From contig WIUZ02000004.1 of assembly GCA_015956445.1 (NCBI GenBank), positions 2,294,001-2,358,000 on the forward strand: a stretch of DNA of 64,000 bases, given 5' to 3'. Below are positions 36,009-47,889 of the stretch, in pieces. The notes under the pieces were generated by a model. That model saw only the letters and a list, made by a program, of their open reading frames with translations. It did not search any database and was not told the origin of the DNA. Each line of letters opens with the position of its first letter. The first letter of the stretch is position 1. Origin of the DNA: Thelephora terrestris (lineage: Eukaryota; Basidiomycota; Agaricomycetes; Thelephorales; Thelephoraceae). A program made the position numbers and the translations under genes.

Positions 36009-36495
36009 GATTGACCTTCCCGCTAGGTGGTGGAAACTACGCGACTGGTGCGCTTATGATAGGTGAAGCAAGCGTGAGAATTTTGTACTCAAGTCTGAAT
36101 CAGAGCAGCAGACGGGGGATAAGTCCAAGTTCACTGGGTACCGAGTAGTAGCTAGAGGGTAAGTATGTACAAATAAGGATAAACATAAATGACATTTGCA
36201 AAAACAAAGCAAAACGATTACTAGGACTGGGGGGTCATCGCAGGTCGTAAAAGGTCGTGACGAGTTCGTGAATGGTCATTACTGGAAGGATAGAAGCGGA
36301 AGACAACAGGGGAAAGGCGGCCAGCGGCAAGACAAGAACGGAAATCCGTGGGATGGGGCGGTGATTAACGGGGAGAAGTTGAGGTGCAAAACATGTGCAA
36401 GCTCGGCGCACCTAGAGAGCAATAAGTTATGGGATGAAATCGACTCTAGAAGTAGGCGAGGCTGAGTCCTACGCATGCGTGGGACGTGTGTTAGT
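36009..36495. other. Intergenic
   Basis: Promoter region of MLH1 and downstream part of the 36496 gene; no coding signal that I trust. Confidence 0.5.
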
Positions 36496-37051
36496 CTATG
36501 ATTTGACAAAGCCAGCGTTGCGCGAGACGGGTCTGGAGTTGACCCTGCTCTCGCTGGAACCCCTGGGTCGACCGAGCATACAGTTATCGGCGGTCCCGAC
36601 GGATGAACGCCTTGTTGTGATGACAGAGTCATCTTTGGAGAAGAAATCATCCTCCGCTTCGTAAGGGGAGGAACCCGAGTTTATCTAACAATGAAGATAT
36701 CACATTAGTTTCCATGGACGCGTCAAGGGCAAGTGGAAATGGAGGACATACCCATTGACCCAATACATCCGCAATCCTGGTGGCCTCCTCCTGACTGAAC
36801 TGGCAATCTGTGCCTTTTTCCGCGTAGTGCTTCAAAAGTTCGCTCAACGTTCTGTTCTCCCTTCCACCACACTTTCTAGGCGACAAGTCTGACGTTCCAT
36901 CTACAGGAAACTGTACGGAATTTCTGGGTGTCCTCAGACCACTGTCCACTTGAATGTTTGATTCTGAACGATCCCAATCTTCTTCGTGCGTGCTGTCCCG
37001 GGAATCATGGGACAGAGTAGACGTGGTGGCTTGGGACGCGATGGTGGACAT
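36496..37051 (-). CDS. Small conserved protein of unknown function
   Basis: Two exons, 36752-37051 and 36496-36684, joined over a 67-nt intron (GTATGT donor), phase 0, 162 residues. The core reads RTLSELLKHYAEKGTDCQFS and EEATRIADVLGQW, then, just after the intron, INSGSSPYEAEDDFF. I recall near-identical cores in unnamed Agaricomycete proteins, so it is conserved and real. The middle helix pair of about 45 residues is the only ordered part; both flanks are Ser/Thr/Arg-rich, with likely phosphosites. The tail has GRPRGSSESRV. No catalytic residues are evident, so an adaptor or binding protein is plausible (inference). The start lies 312 bp from a divergent coiled-coil gene. Confidence 0.78.
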
Positions 37052-37363
37052 TGCTGGGTGAACGGGCGCGAGAGAGTGGCGGTTTTGAAGGAGGGAGAAC
37101 GGAAGCGAGGGAACAAGACGGACCGAGGTGGCGGAAATTGCAGGGAGGCACTGCGGTGGAAAATAAACAGAAGGAGACAAAAGGGAGGACGCGGCCGAGA
37201 CGCGGCTGTGCCAAGGCTGGGAACACCGCGTGACAATTCCCCGGCGTCACAGGTGCGTGATGGAAGTTACGTAACAGAGATCCCCGTGGGTAACCGGCCT
37301 AAAAGGGATTTCATAAAATCCACCCTCCACCATCCTGCAGTCCATCCTCTAGCACTCTACGCA
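37052..37363. promoter_or_regulatory. Divergent promoter region between two small genes
   Basis: 312 bp between the ATG at 37051 (minus) and the ATG at 37364 (plus). It contains purine-rich tracts (37090-37200) and an A/T-rich run ttcataaaatc at about 37309-37319 that could act as a core element for the plus gene, 45 bp from its ATG. Confidence 0.4.
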
Positions 37364-37798
37364 ATGCCTCTCAAAGGTCGTCAGAGATCGAAACTTCAGA
37401 AGGCTGCCACCGCCGCTTTGCAGCAAAAACGGTGGTCGACAAAACCCCCTATTTATCCTCTCACTCTTGACCCTGAAACCCTCCGCCATCTCCAGGAGTT
37501 ACAGGAGGAGCACGAGCGGTTAATGGAGCGCAAACGTGAAATAGAGAGGCACGAACGAGAAGCTCAAAGGCTTCGAGGGTTGATAACTGACATACAGAGG
37601 CAAGAGCGAGAAAGGAAAAAGACGAAAGAACGGCATGAAAGGCGAATCGAGAGATATAGGAAGGAGTGCAAGAGCCTGGAGGACGAGATCGCAAGGCTCG
37701 ACGCTCATGACCGTCGGATGCCCTCGCGAATCCAGCACGCAGTTCAGGAGGCTTTGAAACGCAGTAGTGACCCTGAATGGGTTGGCGTTCCCCACTGA
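37364..37798 (+). CDS. Short coiled-coil protein of unknown function
   Basis: Single exon, 144 residues, ending GVPH. After a basic start (MPLKGRQRSKLQKAAT) and a Pro-rich step (KPPIYPLTLDPETL), residues 45-125 are almost entirely Arg/Lys/Glu with heptad leucines (ELQEEHERLMERKREIERH, ERRIERYRKE), a strong two-stranded coiled coil. The last 20 residues are less charged. Coiled-coil proteins like this often serve as subunits of cytoskeletal or septin-linked complexes, but the sequence alone does not show which. In-frame residues upstream stay open, but the ATG at 37364 follows a good upstream region. The DNA of the coiled-coil part is strongly purine-rich. Confidence 0.65.
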   Translation: MPLKGRQRSKLQKAATAALQQKRWSTKPPIYPLTLDPETLRHLQELQEEHERLMERKREIERHEREAQRLRGLITDIQRQERERKKTKERHERRIERYRKECKSLEDEIARLDAHDRRMPSRIQHAVQEALKRSSDPEWVGVPH

Positions 37799-38159
37799 GA
37801 CCATCGCCGACTTCTCCCTGCGTTCTTGCTGCGTTCCGTGAACAATCAGGTAGGTGATGGCCAGGTAACGTCAGGAATCCCATGACCTGAACTCTACCCA
37901 GAAATCTGAAATGTTCCCTCGTATGGTTTTGTTGTCTCCCTAGCAGTTACTGATCTCTCCGGGCCACGGCCACTTCTTCCTATGTATTTTTACCGGCTTA
38001 AGCCCCCTAGGCCCATATCACAGCAGAAAACATGTACATCCAGTACACTCTATCCGCCACGCTTGGTATTCACAGTTCCTGTTGCCTTCATCTTAATGGT
38101 GAGGTGATCCTGCGCCGCATCACAATGAGAGGGTGAGCATCACGTGAGGTAATTTACAG
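37799..38159. other. Intergenic
   Basis: No coding signal; 3' end of the coiled-coil gene and 5' region of the next. Confidence 0.5.
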
Positions 38160-39343
38160 ATGACCACACGCGTCGACGATCCAACCTTCGCCGCGCTCCC
38201 CAGAGCTCTACAACGTCGCATTGACAACGCATTCAAACGCGCTATTGGAAAAACATCTCCTCGAAACCGCCGAAAGCTCAACAACGATGGATTCTATGCT
38301 CAAACCGCTCCAGGCGGCTTCGTTCCAGATGACTCCATGGGAGGTTTCATTCCAGAAGCCACAGGGGATGGCTTCTTACTAGACGAACAAGAGGGTGGCG
38401 GTGGATTTATTATCAGCGACAGTGACGACGGCGCAGGATTCATTCCAGAGCCATCTCCGCCTCGGGCTGGACCTTCTACCTCCACAATCCCAGCCGACCG
38501 CGAATCTGAGGCCGATGGAGAGGAAGGTCCACTGCACTCCGATTCCCACATTCCTATCTCTCTCATTCCAATCGCCCTTCAAATCCTCGATCTCCCGCCG
38601 GACGACGAACAAGTTTTGCTCGTCTTCAAGAACGCTGCTTCTGGGTGGACATCCGGCACCGCTTCGACCCGGGGATCTTCTAGGACAGCAGAGCCAACAG
38701 AGGATGTTGTCAGCCTGAGAGACTGGAGAGCCGTTTGCTCTGTACTCCTTGAACCGGATGTTCAGGACGATGAATTTGACGAGGAAGACGAGGGGATAGA
38801 TCGGGACATGGATCTGCGGATGTCAGATGGGGTGGCTGAGAACAGTGCGGGATCGAGCGAAGAATACGTCGAGTCTGGTCCAGAAGGAGATCCCGACGAA
38901 CAATATCCAGACGACGGCGACGACGACTACTCCGATACTCCGGCCAGACGACCCACCCGGTCCACTAGGAGAAGAAGCACAAGAGCAAACAAAGGGATCG
39001 GTGAAAGCGATGGTTCGGACGTCGAGATAAAGAACAAGCCGCTCACCGCCCGTCAAAAGGATGTCTCTCGCCAGGCGTTTGCCATGTTCTTGTCTTCATC
39101 TGCTGACGGGGATTCGGAGAAACAACGGATTACTATCTCGGATTTGGTCCGGGTGTCCAAGGAGCTAAACGAGAAGATCACATACGATCAGGTCAGGACG
39201 CTTCCTCCAGATTTAACCGGTCGCTAACGGCTTCCTTCGTCAAGATGGTCGAGATGATGTCGCTAATCTCGACGTCTCAAGATAAGATGTCTGTATCTCT
39301 CGCCGATTTCGGGCGCATGATGGTCGACGCTAAACTTGCTTGA
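38160..39343 (+). CDS. EF-hand-like protein with repeated Gly-Phe-hydrophobic-acidic motifs
   Basis: Two exons, 38160-39191 and 39245-39343, phase 0, 376 residues. The first 30 residues (PTFAALPRALQRRIDNAFKRA) form a likely helix. Residues 50-105 carry five copies of a short motif: GGFVPDD, GGFIPEA, DGFLLDE, GGFIISD, AGFIPEP, set in acidic linkers. A less ordered acidic part and a basic patch (RRPTRSTRRRSTRANK) follow. The last 80 residues look like an EF-hand pair without clear calcium loops: RQAFAMFL, ITISDLVRVSKELN and, after the intron, MVEMMSLISTSQDKMSVSLADFGRM. The repeats resemble SUMO-interaction-type cores (hydrophobic then acidic) in the GFIISDSDD copy. I recall a similar domain mix in unnamed fungal proteins but cannot name it. 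Confidence 0.72.
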
Positions 39344-39762
39344 TAATCCCGGTTGCTTCATGGTCCTGGATTATCCGTAGAGTCTCCGACTATAAGGAAG
39401 TATGCATGTTTCGGACATGTTCATGTGTGCATTACCATCGTCACTATCGACTTGGAATATACTAAATGGATTATGGAAGATTCTTCGTGATTGCAAGCCC
39501 TCCGATTGAGGGTGATTGGCTTGATAAGTCCTAAATACTTAATAAGTGGGCTAGGAACCAATTACCGAGGATCAGGTGGGAATGAACGGACTGGACTCTC
39601 CCGAAGTTAAGGAGAGCAGAGCAAAGCAGACCGGCGATACCATTAGTGCGCTAGTAGTTCTGATAGATTTCACTACGCCAGTCACGCGGATCAGTACCGA
39701 ACAACCCCACGGACACAAAACCAACCACACACTTTTCACGCAAGACCTCACCTCCGACGAAA
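39344..39762. other. 3' region between convergent genes
   Basis: Gap between the EF-hand gene and tRNase Z; no coding signal. Confidence 0.55.
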
Positions 39763-42700
39763 TCATTCGCCCATCTTCTCCTGAGAAGCTTCATCCTCAT
39801 CCTCCTCATCTTTCCCAAACGCCTGTTCCATAGCAGGCAAATACGCCCTCAACTTCCAAAAATCTTTCAGCATAATGTTCATATGATCGAACGCCAACCC
39901 GATGATCGGCTCCTTCCTCCTCTTCTCTTTCGGCTTGGGTTTCGGTTCTGGGGTCGTCGTGCTCGTCGTCGGTGATAGTGAGATGGGTGGAGTGGCGGAA
40001 CCCCTAGGTTCGTCTGGTAACGCAGAGATAGGAGAGGCGGAAGGCGATGATGGGGTAGAAGATTGGAAGAGGGCCGTGAGAGGTTGCGACGGAGTCCAGT
40101 TCTGATCTAAAATTGAAGGGGGCATCTTTGGGTAACGAGCAGAGAAATGCGTCAAAAGAATCTTCTCCGCGTTCATCCTAGCGGCACGTCACATCGGTCA
40201 GAGTTGATCACAAACGATGCGAACCGAAGACGAGACTTACTTCCTCCCAATTTCGATCGCTTGCCCAACCGTGCTATGAGCCTTCATCTCCGCCATCTCA
40301 ACCTGGTCATCGGCCATCGTAGCCTCATGAATAAGCAACTTGGCTCCCTTGCCTACCTCCGCGAGCACCTCCGTCGGGAGCGTATCGCCTGAGAACCTAC
40401 ACAATTTTCCATTGAGGTCAGGTGTGTGGCCTAAGAGAGGAGGGTTGTAACTCACACAATTCTCCATCCATCCTGGTGGTCAATCACGACACCGAAAGCT
40501 TGCGTCCGATGCCTGACTTCTACAGTAGTCAGGGACTTTAACCCAAGGGATTTACACATCCTGAAAGCGCCTCAGTCCTCATATGTAGCGGTCAAAGGCG
40601 AATGTGGTCTCACGCTCGGTAACTATCTCCGCGTTTGTCTTCGGGTTGGGTATGCGCAAGCGGAAAACTAAAGACGGGGATAACGCCAGACATGCGGGGG
40701 ACGTAATCGAGGCCCAGATCCTCGACATCCGAAAGTTCCTTCAGTCCGAGGATGATCGAGTGAAGTGTCACCAGAAATAGTGGTTCTGTCGGAGGAGGAT
40801 CCAACTGTAAACGACAAAGCGGAACCAAAACACGTCAGCATAACCGCATCGAGGGTATGGCTACGACAAAACAATAAACCGAACCTGCTTGCGCATTGCG
40901 AGTATCTTCGAAAGACCGAAATGGTGATCTCCATGACCGTGGCTGACAAAGATCGTCTTGATATCCCTCAAAACTTCCCAAACGTTGTCCGGCTTGTCGT
41001 GATCCGTCCCAAAGAATCGGCACATCTGGCCCCACGTCCCTTCACCAGCTTCAAGCAGGATGCTGCCGTGGTTCGGGATCCGAATCAGGTATCCAGAAAC
41101 TAATCACGAAATTCGCAACCATAGCCGTCAGACTAATCGCCGGGGAGAGAAAGAGAGGCGCATACCGTTCCTGTACTTGGACGGTAGGGCGCTGCTCGTG
41201 CCAAGAGGAATAACTCTGACGTGATCTCCACCAACCAGCCGCCCATGCGGACCAATCCTACCGGTCGAAGTCGCTTTCACGGTCGCCCTCGCTTCCTCGA
41301 ACTTCCTGAACGCAGCGGGACTCAGAATCTTCTGGTCGAACTCCAATCCCTTTACATCTATCTCCTTCACGCGCTTAACCTCGCGGGTGGGGACAGGGGA
41401 GCCAATGGCTCGCTTGGCCATGTTGGCTTCGCAGATAGCCGCGAGTTCCTTCGCAGCTGGATGGAACTTTTCCCCTGAATCCCACACTTTGGGAGGAAGT
41501 AGAGGCCTTACGCCTGTGTTCATTCCTGCCGCCATAACATACGTCTTGGGAGGTAACCTGGGTGCAGCACTTCCCATCCCGCTCTCAAAATCGAACTTGT
41601 CTACCAGATCCTCTAGAGGCCGAAGTGCCTTCAAAGAAAACTGAGGGATAGGGAAAATATCGGGGTCGAGTCTGTTGAATTGGAGTTGGTTGAAAGCGAA
41701 GTTGGTGAACGTTACGGGATCCGGACAGTGGTCCCTCGAGGAAACAAGATGCTTCAAGGGGTTTCAGGCGGTAGGGTGAGAAAGGTTATGGGTAGGCTAA
41801 CGCACGTTGACAATGGGGTTAAATCCCCTCATGAACGCTTGATACCTCGAGTCTTCAATCACATCGGGTCCACAGAGGTGGTAAACGACATTGGTCAGAT
41901 ATTCAGTCCGGTCTTCCAGCTTTCTCGACCTGAACCTGGCGTAGAAATCCGATTTTGTAAACGCTGAAATGACGGCTGGTATATGCGCAACGGTGGGAAC
42001 ATCAAGGACGATAATAACCTGGAGCACATGTAGATCAGTGGTTTGAGGGGAGAAGCTTAACGATTTTTTGGACGCACGGCTGGATTGTCACCTTGCCCAA
42101 CACACTCCTCGGGTCTGACGGTTCTTTCGATATCCTGCCCGGCGGCGTTCTTTGTGGTAAAAGTGACCGAGTTTCCGCTCGCGACTAGACCTCTCAGCTT
42201 TCCTTTGAGACCCAATTCATCAGCTTTCTTGGCGTCGAACTTCCCCCTCGTCTTAGGGCCCAAGATGATGTAAGCCAAAGAAGGCTTTTGATGAAGGGTG
42301 ATTGGCGTAGAGTCCTTAGTGAAGTTCATCCTCGGAAGCTGCTTAGCCGAGCCGGCAGGGTTGAAAGATCCAGGGTGACGCCGAGAGGCCGAGAGGTACG
42401 GTGGATCGGCATCGACTTCCTTGTCTCGATTCTTCTCTAGTTTGGACTTCGTAGCAGGGAACATGCCCATGATTATCATCTCTCTCCACTGCTCTGCATC
42501 TTTCCCAACGAGGTTCGTTGGTAGGAAACCGTTAAGTCGCATGCGGTCCGCCAAGGGCAACTTTTTTGTTTCAGTCGAGAACCCCTCATCCGTACTTCTG
42601 CGCGGAGGCGAGGCAGAGGAAGCCCGTCGTTTACGCTTGGACGAAGAACTAGTATGCGATTCGGAAGGGAGGGCACATCCATCCTCATCGACTTCGGGGA

Positions 42701-43233
42701 AAAGAGGGATCGAATACACGGTGATGTTTTCGTCGGTGTACGTGGGTTTAGGTTTTGTTTGTCCTGTTGGCGGAGAGATGGACTTGACCTCTAAGGGGGT
42801 GACGGCCATGCTCTGACTGAACGGTAAGGTCGATAAGAGGGACCAGCGTGAGATGTGGGGACGAACCGATAGGTGTAGAGTCGGAGGGCAGCCAAGGTAT
42901 GGGTGAGGCCCTGTGGACCAACGAGATGGAGATCCGAAGCGCCGCCATCGGCCATGAACATCAGAAGACCTAAGCCATATCACTACTTCAGGGTCGAGTG
43001 ACGGTGGAGAGAAAAACAGTACCTGGCATCCCGCTCATCCTCTGTGTACCGACTTGGGTGAAAAATACGGCCTTCACCTTCTTCCAATAAGACCTGCTCT
43101 GCATCCACGCGCGCCCGGTGTTTTCTCCGGCATTGAAAACATATTTCGCATTGTCGAAGGTAATGAGGATGGTGGGTTCAGTGTCTGAAGACAAGGCGGA
43201 AACCACGCTCGTTGACCATTTCGCGACTGCCAT
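39763..43233 (-). CDS. TRZ1: Long-form tRNase Z (ELAC2/Trz1 type)
   Basis: Endonuclease that cuts 3' trailers from tRNA precursors in nucleus and mitochondria. The N-terminus starts MAVAKWSTSVVSALSSD with TILITFDNAKYVFNAGE and VKAVFFTQVG, the degenerate metallo-beta-lactamase half of the long form. The middle part has DVPTVAHIPAVISAF and CGPDVIEDSRYQAFMRG, then VIPLGTSSALPSKYRN. The catalytic half contains the histidine motif in SHGHGDHHFGLSKI (HxHxDHH, human SHLHADHH), preceded by EGTWGQMCRFFG. Near the C-terminus LLIHEATMADDQ and KAHSTVGQAIEIG match the AxDx and HST motifs, then ILLTHFSARYP. The last 100 residues are Pro/Ser-rich with a charged helix. There are many exons. The phylogenetic label is firm; exact exon limits are not all fixed here. 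Confidence 0.92.
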
Positions 43234-43756
43234 GTCAGGCCCAGTGAAGTGGGAGCGCTTCTGGCAATAGCGGTACTCCAAGACGCGAGAATAGTATATA
43301 CAGAGCTCGAGCGTCCGACATGCGCGTCGGAGGGCCAGGTTTTGAGCGATTCTAGTCAGACACCCGCACAAGAGGATGACCGGTCTTGATGAAACTTGGC
43401 ATTCGATCACAAAGATCACAGCTGTGATCACCAGACCTGGGGCGGTCACGACGGACGAGGGGGACGCTCACTCTCTCGACCGAGTTCCGAATGAGAGTTT
43501 TTCCGACAGAATTCTTGTGTAGAATATCTTTCAAGGGTGTGGCGAGGTTGCGACTGCGCGGTTGCAGGGTGGTCACCCGAGATCAAACTGGCCCCACAAC
43601 CAAAAATAAGCCGTAGAAGCACTCGGCCTTCCGCCAAGCGTGGCGACGTCGACTCCACCGCCCTATTTACTTCTAAACTCATCTTAGAACCAGGTTGTTC
43701 GCTCCCTCTTTTCTCTCTCACTCCCTCCCTTTCGTTCTTCAACCTACCGACACACA
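43234..43756. other. Divergent promoter region
   Basis: 523 bp between the tRNase Z ATG (43233, minus) and the ATG of the secreted protein (43757, plus). No gene seen. A pyrimidine-rich tract runs close to the plus-strand ATG (43700-43755), often seen at fungal transcription starts. Confidence 0.5.
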
Positions 43757-45129
43757 ATGCTCAGGCTCGCCAGCCTTGTCTCTCTTTTATTCCTCACACT
43801 CTCTCAAACCCTCGTCAGCGGGTCGCCGTGTGTCTCCTTTGACGCCAACTTCAATCTCCTCGCCTTGGGTTTCGGTGGCAAGGATTGGAACGTTGGCACG
43901 CAGGACGTTTGGGCCACTGGTCAGTTCTCTTATTTCAATTTCCAAATGCCGCGCCGCTGGCAAAATGTCGAGTTTTCGATCCCGTCTAACCACCTCCCAC
44001 AGCGACTACTGCAACCGACATTACAACAACTGGCCGCCCGTTAGTATCTCTTTCCTTCTCTTACCTCGTACCGAGAACACACGGACTAAGCTCTTTGACA
44101 GTCCTTTCGACGGCACAGGCACAACCTGCTACCTAGCCCAGTTCTTCAACGCAGTCTATGTCTTGAACGGGGATGCAAAGAACCCCAACTCGATCTACAT
44201 CTACGATGCTGGTGCCAAGTCTTGGTCAACTCAGGTCACCACCCCTGGCTCGTTCAGTTACTCTTCCTTTGACGCCATCCTAGACCATGACACGAATGTC
44301 TTCTGTACGTGATGTTGTTCTAGGCTTTACTGCTTCTAATTTCTTTGCCAGATGCCCTCAGTACAAACGGATCGTTGTACAATCTAGACATGGGCACCAT
44401 GAAGACCGCCAACTCAACAGCTATCGCGTGGAACAATGTCCAGCAACCGCCCTTTCCCGCTAACTATAAACCTGTCATGGCGCTCGCCCAGAACCACATC
44501 CATTTCCTGGACGTTGGCACCGACGGTCCTGGAAATGCTCGAATCTTCGTTATCCACTGTAAGTTCATTCTCAAGGCGAAAGACCACATTCTGATGTATC
44601 ACCAGATTCCTACTTCCAACCCGAGGTTCAGAGCTATCCCGGTAGCAAGACCTTCCCTGCCACGCACGGACAGGCCACTTCCTTCTTCAATCAGACTGGC
44701 GTCCAACAAGAATTCGCTTTCATCCCCGATGACTTTTCTTCAACTTATGTCATCAACGTTGAAAACAATAGCACTCGGACTCTTCCTCCCCCAACGGTCC
44801 AGGACACAAAGTCTTCTTACGTCGCTGGCATCACGTCTCTTGTCCAGCTTGATTCCGCTGGCTCCGTCTTTTTCGTTCCCTATACGCCCGGCGATGATAC
44901 TGTTAACGTCAATGCTGCTTGGAGCAGCGTCAAGTCTCTCGTCGGGCTTGTTTCTACTGCTAACCTCCAAAGCAACTCTACCTCCAACTCCACCTCCGGC
45001 AACCAAACCAGCAACTCCAACAGTACCAATTCGACTCCCTCAGACCACGACGGGGCCCCGTCAAGTTACCCCGTAACTTCTGGGCTCGTGGGCCTCGCCG
45101 TTTTGTTCGCCATCCTGGGCTTCTTTTGA
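43757..45129 (+). CDS. Secreted GPI-anchored protein, beta-propeller-like
   Basis: Five exons (43757-43919, 44003-44039, 44102-44304, 44352-44558, 44606-45129), phases agree, 377 residues. A classic signal peptide (LASLVSLLFLTLSQTLVSG) precedes an Ala/Gly-rich start, CVSFDANFNLLALGFGG. Repeated blocks such as YVLNGDAKNPNSIYIYD, WSTQVTTPG, LYNLDMGT and VMALAQNHIHFLD resemble blades of a propeller (Kelch/WD-like shape; inference). The C-terminal 60 residues are Ser/Thr/Asn-rich with repeated N-S-T glycosylation sequons, then a hydrophobic tail (GLVGLAVLFAILGFF) after a small-residue omega region. This is the usual pattern of a GPI signal. It resembles cell-wall/plasma-membrane proteins of Agaricomycetes. 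Function not known. Confidence 0.8.
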
Positions 45130-45588
45130 CGACTGGGCAGTGTACATTCCACTTGCACAATCGCCCTTGTGGCAATCTATCTTCCTGGAGCACTTATCTT
45201 ATACTACTACGTACCATCGCATTTTACCCTCTGGGCTTCCGTTTTCGTCGCGGATTTATGGACTTCTGAGTGAAAAGCTGTGGTCGTATAATCCTTTAGA
45301 TCTATGGACAATCTTCAGCTTGTACGTACTTCTCTTCGCCCCCTCCTCGGTCCTTTCTCCGCCTCTCTGGCACCTTTTTTCCGTACGTCAAAGCAGTAGC
45401 TGGTAAATACTTTTGAAACTACTCCTTGATCCGTGATAAACCGGTAGTCGCTCGGCCGAGTGACCGCAGCCGTAAGCGTGACTGGTGTGGTACTCCCCTT
45501 AACGGCGTCGATTACGCACGGGTACCTCAACGGTTCTCCGCTCACCCATCTCGTTCTTGCTCGGACATCCGGTTCCGACCGTCGAGAG
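45130..45588. other. Intergenic
   Basis: Promoter region of the next gene. The region just before 45589 is open in the coding frame (back to about 45460) but has no ATG, so the start is placed at 45589; an alternative ATG lies at 45607. Confidence 0.5.
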
Positions 45589-47889
45589 ATGGTGGCTCGC
45601 ACAGCAATGCCTTTCGATGAAGATAGTCTTGTCTCTCCCTCCACAGCGAACGCGGCCGTCTACTGCTCAGGGGAATGTTATCGTCAGTGCACGCCGGATT
45701 CTTGCCCAGGTTTGACGACCCAGTGCACAGACAAGTGTGTCGTCGTTACGTGTTCGGATCCCCACGACGGCCACGACCAGCCGGTCTGTGGTGATATCGT
45801 CTGCGATGACCAGGACTGCACAGACCCAACGGACTGTCATGGGGTGTACGAGTTCGTAAGTCTTCGTCGTTAGTCATTCTCTTTTTCCTCTTTTACCAAA
45901 CTAGATCTTCGCTCCTTTGGGTTTGAGCGCATCCTTATGTATTTAAGTGGCTTTGGTGGCTCCTTTACGATAAAATTCCCCGAACCACCGCTGACCTCTG
46001 CTTCCCCCCGTTGCGTTCCTTCTTTAGCTACAGTGCTGCGACGACTATCACGACTACTTTTATCAACCCAAGCCTCACAATCTGGATCACACTACCGCCA
46101 CTACTTTCAGCGAGACGGGGTGGGATTCCGCCTTTGATGCCCTATTGCAACAGGGATACCAGGAGGGGCACCTTCCCGCTGGTTGTTATGAGGGAATGAG
46201 TACTTCCCCGTTGACCTTGACCTCGGGCGCGGTGGCCGCTATGACCGTCTCGTCATCCAGGTCTCCTACCCCATCTACTCCCAGCACACACCACTCACGC
46301 CATCACTCTTACACCCACCCAGAAGTTCTCCAGCAAGGTCATCTACAGCAGCACATCGCGAACCCTCCGCCACCCTTCCATAACTTGAACCAACCCGACG
46401 AAGGTCTATCATTCGAGTCGAATAGTCCGGACCCTCACCATCTTTCCTCGGTCCAGTCGCAAAGCCACCTCGCAGTCGGTCAGACTGAAGCTACTGGAAC
46501 GCATCCGTGTATGTGGGCTAATTGCCATGCCGCCTTTGGATCTTTACAAGATCTGGTGGCTCACGTCAATGTCCAACATCTCCAAACTGTTTCGGCTTCG
46601 CTGACCGCCAATAACCAACTTGACCCCTCACAAGGCTCGACCTCTAGTTACCACCAATCCTCTCTCAACCCCACCGGTCAGGTGTTTCCATCATGCCACT
46701 GGGGTGGCTGTGACGTCTATCCTAATGTCGAAAATGTACCCAGTTCGAGCGATCGGCCATTCGATGCCGCCCTCGGTGTACTGGCCGCCCACTTGTGGCA
46801 GTATCATTTGGGGTTACCCACTCCCCCACCCCAGTTCTCCTTCGCTGCAGCTACTCCTCTCCTCGCCGAGGATGGGGCTGAATCAACTAATTCGCCCTCG
46901 TTGGAGGATGTTTCTTCCAAGGTACAGGCGTCCCCGGTTGAGGTGGAGATGATTGAAATCCCGCATCCTTTCTCCGCTTCCTCAGTCACCACGGGGGCGG
47001 ATCCAGTGGTTATGGAAGTTGTCAATCCCGGATTTGGTACAGGCTCTTGCTCTTCCAACGCGCACCCCGCCGGCTCCATTCAGGACCAGGAGCACGCTCA
47101 CGATCAAGGCCACGATTGTGCAACAAGTGACCATCCATGCAAGTGGTCGGATTGTCAAGAGCGGTTTGCGTCTTGCGAGGCGTTGATGACTCATATCACT
47201 GCGGAGCATGTGGGCAGTGGAAAGAACTATTATGGGTGCTTCTGGGATGGATGCGGAAGGAATGGCGAAAAGGGGTTCAAAAGCAAGCAGAAGATTTGTC
47301 GGCATCTACAGGTTCGTTTTCCTCGACCGGGCTTGGGTTTAAACCGGTATCAGTGTTAATTGACCTCCCTTCCGTAGTCACATACGGGACACCGTCCTCA
47401 CCAATGCGAAGTTTGTCAACAGTGTTTCTCAGAAGCCGCGACGCTGCAGCAACACATGCGACGGCATACGCAAGAGAGTACGTACCCAGTATAACGGGCG
47501 CTGATCTTGGGATTGACCGAGCCCTAGAACCGTACGAATGTGATCATCCCGGATGCGGGAAGAGGTTCGCGATTATGGGTGCTCTCACGATACATAAAAG
47601 AACGCACAACGGCGATAAGCCATTCAAGTGTTCTCAATGTGACAAGGCCTTCTCGGAGTCTTCGAATCTCTCAAAACATGTAAGCCTCAAACGTGGTTAC
47701 GCACAGATATTTTTAACAAATTGTCAGCTCCGCACACACACTGGAGCCCGACCGTATGTCTGCCCCGAACCCGGCTGCGGCAAGAGTTTCGGTAGGGGTG
47801 ATCAATTAACGAGACATTTGAACGTTCACTCTGGCGGTGGGAAAGTTGTTAAAAGGGCGACCGCCGTTCCTACCACCAAGGTGGATTAA
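45589..47889 (+). CDS. Zap1-like C2H2 zinc-finger transcription regulator with Cys-rich N-terminus
   Basis: Likely activator of zinc-uptake genes by similarity to yeast Zap1. Five exons (45589-45855, 46028-47311, 47378-47477, 47528-47679, 47728-47889), phases agree, 654 residues. The N-terminus holds a dense Cys patch (CSGECYRQC, CTDKCVVVTC, CGDIVCDDQDC), then CCDDYHDYF across the first intron. Two atypical fingers follow: CMWANCHAAFG...H..H and CHWGGCDVYP. The last 200 residues have five more: CKWSDCQERF, CFWDGCGRNG, CEVCQQCF, CDHPGCGKRF, CSQCDKAFS and CPEPGCGKSFG with TGEKP-like linkers. This order (two separated fingers, then a tight cluster after a CxWxxC) matches Zap1, where fingers 1-2 sense zinc. 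The Cys patch could be a second metal switch (inference). Confidence 0.82.

Noticed and set aside
37015-37363. In-frame extension of the coiled-coil protein upstream of its ATG
   Set aside because: It would overlap the coding start of the opposite gene at 37051 and has no ATG giving a sensible N-terminus.
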